Shown piece after piece: positions 56,794 to 64,000 of a stretch of DNA of 64,000 nt (the first letter of the stretch is position 1; each line of letters opens with the position of its first letter). Location: positions 165,957 to 229,956 of the forward strand of contig CALXSJ010000004.1 of NCBI GenBank assembly GCA_944391115.1, given 5' to 3'. Both the position numbers and the translations under genes were made by a program. The notes beneath the pieces are model-generated. The model was not told the DNA's origin and ran no database searches. It saw only the letters and a program-made list of their open reading frames with translations. The stretch is from an uncultured Victivallales bacterium. GTDB taxonomy: Bacteria > Verrucomicrobiota > Lentisphaeria > Victivallales > UBA1829.

Positions 56794-56816
56794 GCCCTGA
56801 TACGGAAGATCAGGGC
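56794..56816. other. Perfect 8-bp inverted repeat between gpT and Gp36 genes
   Basis: GCCCTGAT and ATCAGGGC flank a 7-base loop. No T-tract follows on the minus strand, so it is more likely an mRNA processing or stabilising hairpin than a terminator. Confidence 0.5.
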
Positions 56817-56889
56817 AGGATGAAAAAAGGAAAGCGGTGAAAAGCCGCGGAAGCGCTCTTCTCTTCCGCCTTCCCTTATGCGGAATGCG

Positions 56890-57795
56890 TTACGCCGCCG
56901 CGCCGCCCCGGAAGATCAGGTGCGGAAACGCGAGGAACGCTTCTCCGCGCGCATCGGCGCCGTAGACGTATTCCTTGCGGCAGAAGACATTTTCGTCATT
57001 CTCGCCGTCAAGACAGACCAGCGAGGGCTGTTTTCTCTGCTGGACGAAAAGCGGCTTGAGAATCCCGTTTGCCGCGGCGAGGAACCAGAGATCTTCGGCA
57101 TCGCCGGAAAGTTCAGGCAGCACGAGAAGTTCCGCACTCCCGTTCCACGGATTGTCGGTGGCGCCGACTCCCGCAGAAAGTTCCCGGAGCTGGAGACGGT
57201 CCTTGAGAATCGCAAAGGCGGCGGCCTCGTTCTTGGGACCGACGATCAGGAGATCCGGAACGATCCCGAGATTTCTTCCGTTGTGTCCGCGATACTCCAT
57301 CATGCTCCGGCGCGCCGCAGCATAACTCTCTGCGGAAAGAACCGCCGTGCTGTTGTTGGCAATCGGGGAATCGCCATAGACGCGGCCCGACGAGAAAAAC
57401 GCCGTGTCGTCGATCCAGGACGGATTCGACATAAGAGCCTCGACGGCGAGATCCTGCCAGATTTTTCCGGCATTGTAACCCATCTGCGCAATCAGCGTGG
57501 AATAGATCCCGTACTGATCGTCCTCAATGTCGTTGCGCGGAATGATGACAGTATCCTCGAAATCCCGGTTGACGACCTCGATTTTCCGCGTGCTCACATT
57601 CTTGAGCTGCCGTTCGCCGATCCATTCGCGCATTCCGCCGAACTGTTCCAGGAAGGGATAGACGTTTGCGGCCGTGCCGGACTGAATCGTACCGCAGAAT
57701 TTCTGCCAGGAATCGGGCACGCGCTCAATCCCGGAAGCAAAATTCATGTTGAAGCTCTTGAAAAGAAAATCCATGTTTTTTCTGCTGATATCCAT
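56890..57795 (-). CDS. Mu-like major head protein gpT
   Basis: A 301-residue HK97-fold-type capsid protein of the Mu gpT family. Conserved blocks are seen near the N-terminus (FKSFNMNFASGI), in the middle (PRNDIEDDQYGIYSTLIAQMG) and near LGIVPDLLIVGP. The normal length and intact frame suggest a functional capsid subunit. AGGAGGT precedes the start by 7 bases. It follows the decoration protein by 20 bases. Confidence 0.88.
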   Translation of the reverse strand: MDISRKNMDFLFKSFNMNFASGIERVPDSWQKFCGTIQSGTAANVYPFLEQFGGMREWIGERQLKNVSTRKIEVVNRDFEDTVIIPRNDIEDDQYGIYSTLIAQMGYNAGKIWQDLAVEALMSNPSWIDDTAFFSSGRVYGDSPIANNSTAVLSAESYAAARRSMMEYRGHNGRNLGIVPDLLIVGPKNEAAAFAILKDRLQLRELSAGVGATDNPWNGSAELLVLPELSGDAEDLWFLAAANGILKPLFVQQRKQPSLVCLDGENDENVFCRKEYVYGADARGEAFLAFPHLIFRGGAAA

Positions 57796-57815
57796 CTCTG
57801 CACCTCCTGCATCCG

Positions 57816-58238
57816 TTATCCGATGACCTGGTTTCCGATTTCGACAATAACCTGCGAATCCGCGTCGATCTCACGAAGGACGCCGGCACGAATGTGATTG
57901 GTTCCGCCGACCTTTCCAACCGTGTGGTCGTCGATGACATAGACCGCCTTGTTGATGTCCGCCGCCGTAAGCTTCTCGTCTTCACCGGCGGCATTGTCGA
58001 ACTTGAACACGCCGCTCTTGGCGATCACGCGTCCGTCGGCGGTGAATCCTTCGGCGCGGCCGATGACGATGAGCTTCGCGGCATCCGCGGCCGGTTCCGC
58101 TTCATTGGTCGTGCCGTTGATCGCGACAATGGAGCCGGTGTAGATTTTCACGCCGTCGCGCAGGGGACGCGTGCGGTGCAGTTTCTGGGTGTGACAGAGA
58201 ATTTCGGTGGTGTTTCGTGCGTTGGAGAGAGCAGTCAT
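57816..58238 (-). CDS. Mu-like capsid decoration/cement-type protein
   Basis: A 140-residue beta-rich protein. The pattern VKIYTGSIVAING, VIGRAEGF, GVFKFDNA and AVYVIDDHTVGKVG is typical of small proteins found between gpI and gpT in Mu-like prophages, thought to decorate the capsid. It overlaps the protease gene by 4 bases (ATGA), as expected of coupled head genes. Confidence 0.75.
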   Translation of the reverse strand: MTALSNARNTTEILCHTQKLHRTRPLRDGVKIYTGSIVAINGTTNEAEPAADAAKLIVIGRAEGFTADGRVIAKSGVFKFDNAAGEDEKLTAADINKAVYVIDDHTVGKVGGTNHIRAGVLREIDADSQVIVEIGNQVIG

Positions 58239-58711
58239 CGGCAGGTTCCTTTCATTTTTCTGATTGCCTTGCGCTGGGGTTCCGTAAGTCCGAGGAGCGA
58301 AGCGATTTTCGCTTCCTCGGGAGTGAAGGCGGTATCCGCTCCGTTCTCCGGGAGAGGAGCTTCATCGGTGTCCTTGTTGTCGGGGACGATCCGCGGAGCG
58401 GCGTCGCTCCACGTCCGGAATGCCGCAAGATCGTTTCTTGCAAAATCATGCGCCCAGGAGCGCATCTTTTCCGTGAGCTTTCCGTCAGCGAAGGCCGTAC
58501 GGACCGCTTCGTCCGCCTCGTGTGCCGCCAGGAGCAGAAGCTTCTCTTCGGCGGCGTCAAGCGACTCCAGTTCATTGAGCTGAAGAAATGTCGCGAGTTT
58601 CTTCGCGTCGGCATTCAACGCGTCGATTCTTTCCAGAACGGCCTTCTGCTGTTCCAGCGGATCCGCATCCGCAAGAGCAAGAAGACCGAGTTTTTCCAGA
58701 ATCTCATTCAT
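58235..58711 (-). CDS. Internal in-frame scaffold start within gpI-type gene (Mu Z-like)
   Basis: The codon at 58711 is ATG, in frame with the protease, and AAAGGAA lies 11 bases ahead. It would yield 158 residues (MNEILEKLGLLALADADPLE...), the helical scaffold half without the protease. Phage Mu makes its scaffold Z by the same nested arrangement. Use of this start is inferred. Confidence 0.55.
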   Translation of the reverse strand: MNEILEKLGLLALADADPLEQQKAVLERIDALNADAKKLATFLQLNELESLDAAEEKLLLLAAHEADEAVRTAFADGKLTEKMRSWAHDFARNDLAAFRTWSDAAPRIVPDNKDTDEAPLPENGADTAFTPEEAKIASLLGLTEPQRKAIRKMKGTCR

Positions 58712-59254
58712 GGCTGTGTTTTTCCTTTCGTTGTAATGTGGTTGCTGCGGCTCGTCACTTGCATCATGCGCCGCGGAATCGAGGTCATCGGCCGCAAGGG
58801 CCGGAATCCCGTGCATCGCGGGATGGTTCGTGAGAGCCACCGAATGAATCGCCGACACGTTTTTCCCGCTTCGGGAAAAGTAGAGCGTCGGCGAGAAGTA
58901 ACGGTATTCGCCGTTGAGCAGATATTTTTCAGCTTCGCGCGTCCAGTATTTGACTTTCGCGCAGAGTCCCTCCGCACTTTTGCGGAGTTCTCCGATCCAG
59001 CCCGCCGCCGGAGCTTTGCCGGAGGAGAGGCTCTGATGTTCAAAATCGATGACAAGATCGCGTCCCCGCGAGACAAACTCCTGAATGACGGCATCGGCAT
59101 CCGCCTCCGTAAATTCAAATTCACCGCGCACGCCGCCTTTGGTAAAAGCCGTTTTCCCATACCGGATCAGGAGCATGGACTCGGGAAGAGTGCGGAGATG
59201 AGTATCCGACACGGGGGAAACGCCGTCGAAAAATGCAAGTCTGCTGTGTTTCAT
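58235..59254 (-). CDS. Mu-like prophage gpI-type head maturation protease/scaffold
   Basis: A 339-residue protein. The N-terminal half (LLIRYGKTAFTKGGVRGEF; VIDFEHQSL; AGWIGEL; YFSPTLYF; SVALTNHPAM) matches the Mu gpI protease family, with His in DFEHQS. The C-terminal half is charged, helical and scaffold-like, ending in MKGTCR. The start was placed at 59254 (AAGGAG 8 bases ahead) rather than the GTG at 59263. An internal start would give the scaffold part alone. Confidence 0.88.
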   Translation of the reverse strand: MKHSRLAFFDGVSPVSDTHLRTLPESMLLIRYGKTAFTKGGVRGEFEFTEADADAVIQEFVSRGRDLVIDFEHQSLSSGKAPAAGWIGELRKSAEGLCAKVKYWTREAEKYLLNGEYRYFSPTLYFSRSGKNVSAIHSVALTNHPAMHGIPALAADDLDSAAHDASDEPQQPHYNERKNTAMNEILEKLGLLALADADPLEQQKAVLERIDALNADAKKLATFLQLNELESLDAAEEKLLLLAAHEADEAVRTAFADGKLTEKMRSWAHDFARNDLAAFRTWSDAAPRIVPDNKDTDEAPLPENGADTAFTPEEAKIASLLGLTEPQRKAIRKMKGTCR

Positions 59255-59259
59255 GCCTG

Positions 59260-60519
59260 TCACTCCTTTCCGGATGCGGATTGATCCAGTTTAATGCAGA
59301 AGGTTTTCTCGACCCATGCGCAGTCCGGGGAGAATCCGCTTTCCGCGAGAATTTTAACGATCTGCGCCTTTTCCGTCAGATTCTCCGGCGAGGCATAGTC
59401 AAGTTTGAATGCCAGCGTGCCTTCCGTGCCGTAGCGGAAACGCTCCAGAGGGGCGAGAATCTGCGTATTGATTGTCTCCATAAGATTCCGGCAGTCGGCT
59501 TCGAGGATGTCGTGCCGGACATTTTCCTGAATCTGTCCCCGGCTGAAGCCCGAAGCGCTTCCGCTGGAGGCGGTCTGCCCGAGGATAAGCATGGCGAACA
59601 GTTTGTCGATGTAATCCATCCAGGCCTGGTAGTCCGAACTCGCGGAACCGGCAGGATTCAGCACCTGAAGTTCGGATCCTTCCGTCACCACTCCCGTACC
59701 GTCCGAACCGATTTTCGACAGCGACTGGAGAATCGAGGTCCGGACACTTTCATTTTCAAAATCGTCATCCCGGATTTTTGCAATGATGAACGGGATTCCG
59801 AATTTTTCCAGATAGCGCGCCCGGTCCCGCATCGCGTAATGCTTGAAAAAGTAGAGCCAGACCAGGGGGCGGAGCAGACCGCCGCGGGAACAGGGACCGG
59901 ATTGCAGTTTGTGCGTATGCAGCACAAACTGGTTCGGATGGTATTCCGCAAGGGAACGGATTCTGCCGGAGAGCGTCAGCAGCGCCGGATTGCCGCCGAG
60001 ATCAAACTGCCAGTTCGACGGATCGATTTTCCGGAAGGCGGTGATCTCCTTCCCTCCTTCGCCCCAGATGAGCGCCGCACCGGAATAGCCGAGAGCCAAG
60101 GCATCCAGGAGATGCCGCATCAGCGCATGAATCCGCGCTCTCTCAAAAATGGAACGGACTTCGGCAACATGCGCGGCATCGTCTCCCTGAATGCTCCAGT
60201 CGCACGCCAGAACCGCCAGGATGCGGGTCTGCATATGGGCGGTGACGGCAGGTTCCTTTTCAAGCAGAATCCGGTAGAGCGCGGCCTGTTCGGACGGGGC
60301 ACCCTCGTTCGCCGCCGAGAGCAGACGCCGGATCAATCCCGCATTCAGTTTCGGGTCGTTCAGCGCCGTCCAGGAAAAGGTGAATTCGTCAAAATCCGCG
60401 CCCGTGCTCCGCGGAACGGAATGAATTGTCTTCCGGATTCTCTCCTCGCGGGAGAGTCCGGATTTCGCCCGGTACTTCATGACCGGCGAAAATGTTTCTG
60501 CTGCGTGTTTTCTCGTCAT
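59260..60519 (-). CDS. Mu-like portal protein (gp29/DUF935 family)
   Basis: A 419-residue portal-type protein. RLLSAANEGAPSEQAALYRI, ARARIHALMRHLLDALALGYS, WLYFFKHYAMRDRARYLEKFG and LGQTASSGSAS correspond to the DUF935/gp29 family of Mu-like phages. The start at 60519 has AAGGAG at 8 bases; an 84-codon upstream extension has no site. It heads the module, but the terminase gene (gp28) normally before it and gp30 (F) normally after it are absent. Confidence 0.88.
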   Translation of the reverse strand: MTRKHAAETFSPVMKYRAKSGLSREERIRKTIHSVPRSTGADFDEFTFSWTALNDPKLNAGLIRRLLSAANEGAPSEQAALYRILLEKEPAVTAHMQTRILAVLACDWSIQGDDAAHVAEVRSIFERARIHALMRHLLDALALGYSGAALIWGEGGKEITAFRKIDPSNWQFDLGGNPALLTLSGRIRSLAEYHPNQFVLHTHKLQSGPCSRGGLLRPLVWLYFFKHYAMRDRARYLEKFGIPFIIAKIRDDDFENESVRTSILQSLSKIGSDGTGVVTEGSELQVLNPAGSASSDYQAWMDYIDKLFAMLILGQTASSGSASGFSRGQIQENVRHDILEADCRNLMETINTQILAPLERFRYGTEGTLAFKLDYASPENLTEKAQIVKILAESGFSPDCAWVEKTFCIKLDQSASGKE

Positions 60520-60921
60520 GGAAAGATCTCCTTGGTTTGCTATTCGCCAAGCGTCAAAGAAAACCGGGCGGAAACAAGATGTTTTCCCCGATTCTACAAA
60601 AGAAAAAAGGCTTTTCGAACTCAGAAAAAAAATCCGTCCCATCATTCCCGTGTCAAAAAAAATACATCCCGGCGCCGGTACGGCACAGGAGAAGGATACG
60701 GCAGGAACGGAAAAAAGGAGCTCGTGCAGGAAATGAAAATACCTGCGTGACACCGGCGGGCCGGCATTCACACGGAACGGCTGGAACCCGTTGGAATTGA
60801 ATTCATATGCAATGATTGCGCCGCAGCAGAAATTTTTCCGCAGGACTCCGGAAAAACGTGCGGATCAGGATGGGAACCCGGACATATCTTTCAAAATGCC
60901 GGAAGAGAAAGGAGGGGACGG
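60520..60921. other. Non-coding stretch upstream of the phage head module
   Basis: About 400 bases between the portal start and the terminator of the neighbouring esterase. A possible minus-strand promoter (TTCGAA 60619-60614, TAGAAT 60596-60591, 17-bp spacing) lies 72 bases before the portal start. I find no terminase remnant, transposase end repeat or integration site. Confidence 0.5.
60591..60619 (-). promoter_or_regulatory. Possible promoter of the head module
   Basis: TTCGAA and TAGAAT on the minus strand are spaced by 17 bp. Both depart from consensus, so support is weak. Confidence 0.35.
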
Positions 60922-60955
60922 TAAAAACAATCCGCCGGAACTTTTCCGGCGGATT
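60922..60955 (-). terminator. Rho-independent terminator of acetyl-xylan-esterase gene
   Basis: On the minus strand AATCCGCCGGAA pairs perfectly with TTCCGGCGGATT (12 bp, 3-base loop), followed by GTTTTTAC. It insulates the head module from transcription of the glycan locus. Confidence 0.85.
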
Positions 60956-61007
60956 GCAGTCGCAACGCATACTTATGCGAAACAGGCGGAATATGCACCG
61001 CGTTTTT

Positions 61008-62486
61008 TTATTTCCCCGCTTTGCTGCGGAGAATCCTGTTAAGCGCCTTGTATCCCGCGGGATTCTTGCCTACATGCCCTTCCGTAGCAAAGATTGTCAT
61101 GTGTTTCTCCGTCGCGGCGGGGAGATTGTTGAATACGGCGTAAACGGACGTGGGAACGCACGTATTGTCAATCATTCCGACAGTCATATAGACTGGCGCC
61201 TTGATATATTTTGCAAAGTTGACGTTGTCGTAGTATTTCGACACTTCGGCGGTTTTCACATCAACCGGCTTTCCGTTCTTTGCGGCGAAAAGGCGCGGCC
61301 ATCCCGACTGGCGGCCCAGCAGATTGCCGGAATGGTCGCTCATGGCGGGAACACCGGTCAGGCAGAGGGAGACCTGCGGATCAAGCGAGGCGGCGACAAT
61401 CGACTGCGCACCGCCCTGGCTGGAACCCAGCACGATCAGATTTTTCCCGTCCCATTCGGGAAGCGTCTTCACATAGTCAAGCGCACGGAGAACGCGCAGG
61501 TACATGTCCCGGAAATAGAATTTTTCCCGGTCGTTCTTGTTCCTGTAGTAATAATTGCGCAGTTCATTGTTGTTCAATTTGTTGTAATATTCCCGCTTCT
61601 GCCCGTTGAGGATGCCATGCGCATTGACGTCAAAGAAAATCGCATTGTTCCGGAAAATCCTGGAGGCGGAACGGACTCCCGCGCCATGATAGGAGACAAC
61701 AGCCGGAAGGCTTTTGGGTCTGGCATTGAGCGGCATCGTGAGATATCCGGAAACCGGAACGTTGTTCACGCAGTCCACCTTGACATCATAGCACTGAAAA
61801 CGGTCCGCCTGTCTGCCTGTCAGGGGAACCGCAGTCTTTTCCGCACGGACCGGAATTTTCGCCAGCGCGGCTTTCTGATCATCCCAGAATTTCCTGAAAT
61901 CCGCAGGTTCGTCGCATCCGGCTCTGATCTTATCCGGCTCCACCATCGCGCCGGCGCCGGAAAGAATCGCTCTTTTGCGCTTCAGAAGAGGTTTCCCATT
62001 CTCGTCCAGCAACGTGGCCCGCACCTGAATCCATCCAGGTGCATCCAGAGAGGCCTCGCAGAAAAGCGGATTCCCATCCGTCTTCGTGATGATATTCTTC
62101 TGAAGCTTGCCGTCTCCGGAAGAAACCGCATAGCCGATTTTCTGCCCGTCCACAGGCTTGCCCGCCTTGTCAGCAAGAGTAATCCGGAACTGAATTTTTT
62201 CTCCCGCCCTGTAAACGTTTTTCTTTTGAACGGGAGTCACTTTGAGCTGGTAACTTTCATAAGCGGGACGGGCGGGCGCGGCGCTTTCAGCAACTTTCGC
62301 CGCGGCGGCAGGAACATCCGCTTTTTTTCCGGCAGCGGGTTCTGTCTTCTCCGTCCGGGAAGCCGGCGCGGATTCTGTCTTCCGACATTCCGATGAAGAG
62401 CAGCATCCGCAGCAGCATGCGCTCAGGAACAACGCGGCCAGAGCCGTCAGGCCGGCCGAGAATGCGATTTTGGATCCGGGTTTCAT
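61008..62486 (-). CDS. Acetyl xylan esterase (CE7/AXE1-like) lipoprotein
   Basis: A 492-residue protein. The lipobox is LSAC with C24 as lipidation site, followed by a run C25-C26-G27-C28-C29. A 45-residue Ala/Lys/Glu linker leads to an Ig-like domain (about 80-170) and an alpha/beta-hydrolase of the cephalosporin-C deacetylase/AXE1 type: nucleophile in LGSSQGG, Asp near GMIDNTCVP and His in TEGHVG. It deacetylates xylan or oligosaccharides at the cell envelope. AAGGAAGGAG precedes the start. It follows the DUF4838/CBM9 gene. Confidence 0.87.
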   Translation of the reverse strand: MKPGSKIAFSAGLTALAALFLSACCCGCCSSSECRKTESAPASRTEKTEPAAGKKADVPAAAAKVAESAAPARPAYESYQLKVTPVQKKNVYRAGEKIQFRITLADKAGKPVDGQKIGYAVSSGDGKLQKNIITKTDGNPLFCEASLDAPGWIQVRATLLDENGKPLLKRKRAILSGAGAMVEPDKIRAGCDEPADFRKFWDDQKAALAKIPVRAEKTAVPLTGRQADRFQCYDVKVDCVNNVPVSGYLTMPLNARPKSLPAVVSYHGAGVRSASRIFRNNAIFFDVNAHGILNGQKREYYNKLNNNELRNYYYRNKNDREKFYFRDMYLRVLRALDYVKTLPEWDGKNLIVLGSSQGGAQSIVAASLDPQVSLCLTGVPAMSDHSGNLLGRQSGWPRLFAAKNGKPVDVKTAEVSKYYDNVNFAKYIKAPVYMTVGMIDNTCVPTSVYAVFNNLPAATEKHMTIFATEGHVGKNPAGYKALNRILRSKAGK

Positions 62487-62536
62487 AACGTTCTCCTTCC
62501 TTGGTGATTATGGACAGCAATAAACTGCATCACAGG

Positions 62537-62564
62537 AAGATAGCATTGCATCAAAAAAAAGCAA
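62537..62564 (-). promoter_or_regulatory. Promoter of acetyl-xylan-esterase gene
   Basis: On the minus strand TTGCTT (62564-62559) and TATCTT (62542-62537) are spaced by 16 bp, about 50 bases before the start codon. Confidence 0.55.
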
Positions 62565-62581
62565 AGAAAAAAAGAAAAATA

Positions 62582-64000
62582 TCATTCCGGTTTCTCATCC
62601 GCATTTCCTCGGGTCTTTTCACTCTTTATCACGGAAATATTTTCAATATCGGCATTCCGGGCTCCGATATAGATATATCCCGCCTCATTTTCCGCCAGGT
62701 CAAAAGTGAAAATATGCTCTCCGGGCTCTTCCGACAGCGGGCTGAGGACGGTTTTTCCTTTCTTTTTGTGCATGAACTTCTTTCCTCTCAGGGAAAGTCC
62801 CGTGGAAGGATAGAACTCCAGATTTCCTTTTCCCGAAGCGCGCACCGTCACCGTGATGGTGCAGGGATGCAGACCGCGGGCGACGTTATGCCCGGTTTCG
62901 GAAAGGTTCATGATCTGATAAAGTTTTGTCCCCCTGAGCCGCACAATGTTTTTCCCGTCTTTTCTGACCAGAGAGGCGCGCTCAGGATTGGCTTTCCAGT
63001 ATTCCGGGAAGCCGTTCTTCCCGATCTGCGCAAAGGAGCCGTTTTTCACCACTTCCTTTCCTCCGGGAACGAGAGGGCGGTAGAAGGCGACATCGCTATG
63101 AGGACGCAGGCCGTCAATTCCGCCCCGGTCAACGGATGCCGGCGGCTGAAGATTCCGGATATTCCGCCAGACATGCAGCTTCCATGGCTGTCCGGGAAGA
63201 ATCTTTGCCACATTCAACGGCCTGACGGGAATTTTCATTTCCACGACATAACGGTCGGCATGGACCCTGGCGGCAACCGTGCACCGGGAATCGAAACTCT
63301 TGTCCATGAGTTTGGCATCGCAACAGGCGCCCAGCGTGTTGACCATAAACTGATAGTAAACCCCGTCTCCGGGGGTGCAGAGAAAAAGTTCCACGGAATC
63401 ATCCTCCGCGGCGATTCTGCCGTCATCCCGTTTTGTGAATTTCGCCTTGAGCGGCGACCATGCCCTGTCGTTCATGCACTCGATGGAAATATACCATGCA
63501 TCATCGTCGTAGACGGCGCGGACCAGAGTGCTTTCCTGCAAGGCGTTTTTCGTATAGGGACTGATGAATCTTGTCACAGGTTCCGCCTTTTTCCATTCCT
63601 CTTCGTCCAGAACCCCGTCGATTCTGATGGCATTGACCCGTTTCACCGGAACAACGACCCGTTTGCCGGATGCGTCCGCGCGGACCTTTTCCGCCGCCTT
63701 TACCCAGCTGCTTTCAAAGGCCTCCTTTTCCATTGCGACCCGTCTGGAAAGAAGGGGATCGTCCTTTGCCAGTTCTGCCGCCTCCTCCAGAAAGCCGCGC
63801 ATGGCATTTTCATTGTCCGCCACGGCAAGGCAGTAGGCTCCTCTGTCGGGACCGGGATACCATGCGTGCCCCGGAGCGTTCTTCCAGAGATCCCGTTTCA
63901 TATGCTGGAATTTCAGCATGGGCGAAGCCGCCTTTCCGTAATAATCCCGGATGGCGGAATCCACCAGCTTTTCCGCATCCAGACGGGGATTCCACCAGAG
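62582..64000 (-). CDS. DUF4838/CBM9-like glycan protein, C-terminal part (partial)
   Basis: At least 472 codons are visible; the 5' end is beyond the right edge. The first part (LVDSAIRDYYGKAASPMLKF; PGHAWYPGPDRGAYC) matches the end of DUF4838 proteins, which often accompany uronate-degrading enzymes. A CBM9-like module follows at about residue 115 of the visible part (IRIDGVLDEEEWKKA; DDAWYISIECMN; FMVNTLGA), then a beta-sandwich module (VVKNGSFAQIGKNGFPEYW ...) like carbohydrate-binding modules. It is probably exported, but the signal region is outside the window. Confidence 0.75.
   Translation of the reverse strand, partial: LWWNPRLDAEKLVDSAIRDYYGKAASPMLKFQHMKRDLWKNAPGHAWYPGPDRGAYCLAVADNENAMRGFLEEAAELAKDDPLLSRRVAMEKEAFESSWVKAAEKVRADASGKRVVVPVKRVNAIRIDGVLDEEEWKKAEPVTRFISPYTKNALQESTLVRAVYDDDAWYISIECMNDRAWSPLKAKFTKRDDGRIAAEDDSVELFLCTPGDGVYYQFMVNTLGACCDAKLMDKSFDSRCTVAARVHADRYVVEMKIPVRPLNVAKILPGQPWKLHVWRNIRNLQPPASVDRGGIDGLRPHSDVAFYRPLVPGGKEVVKNGSFAQIGKNGFPEYWKANPERASLVRKDGKNIVRLRGTKLYQIMNLSETGHNVARGLHPCTITVTVRASGKGNLEFYPSTGLSLRGKKFMHKKKGKTVLSPLSEEPGEHIFTFDLAENEAGYIYIGARNADIENISVIKSEKTRGNADEKPE

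Noticed and set aside
60520-60921. Terminase or transposase remnant upstream of the phage portal gene
   Set aside because: I read the minus frames for terminase-like motifs and found none. The in-frame extension of the portal frame lacks a ribosome site.

Overview
This 64 kb window looks like chromosome from a Gram-negative, anaerobic, glycan-degrading member of the Lentisphaerota (Victivallis-like). That placement is inference. It rests on two prepilin-like proteins with a C-terminal H-x9-DG motif, on glycan genes (heparinase-like protein, GH95, GH2, CE15, acetyl xylan esterase, DUF4838/CBM9 protein, rhamnulokinase), on lipid A and arabinose-5-phosphate genes that imply an outer membrane, and on a moderately high GC content. 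I saw no rRNA, tRNA or CRISPR array.

Region 1 (1-4.9 kb, minus) is a glycan locus: a GntR-type regulator with its own promoter and palindrome, two prepilin-like genes with a decayed third between them, a Gfo/Idh/MocA oxidoreductase and the 5' part of a secreted heparinase II/III-like gene that runs off the left edge. Region 2 (4.9-18.4 kb) is mostly housekeeping: hrpB, a sirtuin, a PLD-family protein, cysK, a MATE exporter, rpmA, obgE, a TauE-type permease, and the fmdB-htpG-dnaJ chaperone operon. Region 3 (18.4-22.4 kb) has a minus operon (esterase, SGNH hydrolase, second TauE-type permease) divergent from a leaderless CE15-type esterase. Region 4 (22.4-29.5 kb, minus) is a two-component-system and RND-efflux operon behind one clear promoter. 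The pump lacks the usual TM4 aspartate pair. Region 5 (29.5-40.2 kb) holds dinG, a MarR-YczE pair, an rpsA operon with an unknown protein and a lipid A acyltransferase, rhaB, kdsD and a proline-rich secreted protein.

Region 6 (40.6-47.6 kb, plus) has a Sel1-repeat protein, then a tightly packed run of an FAD oxidoreductase, a Nudix protein, an orphan OppD-type ATPase, a TPR protein and mutL. Region 7 (47.6-56.3 kb) has GH95 fucosidase and FKBP genes on minus, and GH2 beta-galactosidase, a CoA-transferase and ung on plus.

Region 8 (56.3-60.5 kb, minus) is the oddest part: five intact Mu-like head genes (portal, protease/scaffold with an internal scaffold start, decoration protein, major head protein gpT, Gp36 adaptor) with no terminase, tail, lysis, transposase or integrase gene beside them. 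Region 9 (60.9-64 kb, minus) is a second glycan locus with an acetyl-xylan-esterase lipoprotein and a DUF4838/CBM9 protein that runs off the right edge.

The strongest leads are the stand-alone capsid module, the prepilin-plus-glycan locus with non-canonical prepilin cleavage sites, a 43-bp repeat shared by a MATE tail and a distant intergenic region, the RND pump without its TM4 aspartates, and the rpsA-linked unknown protein.
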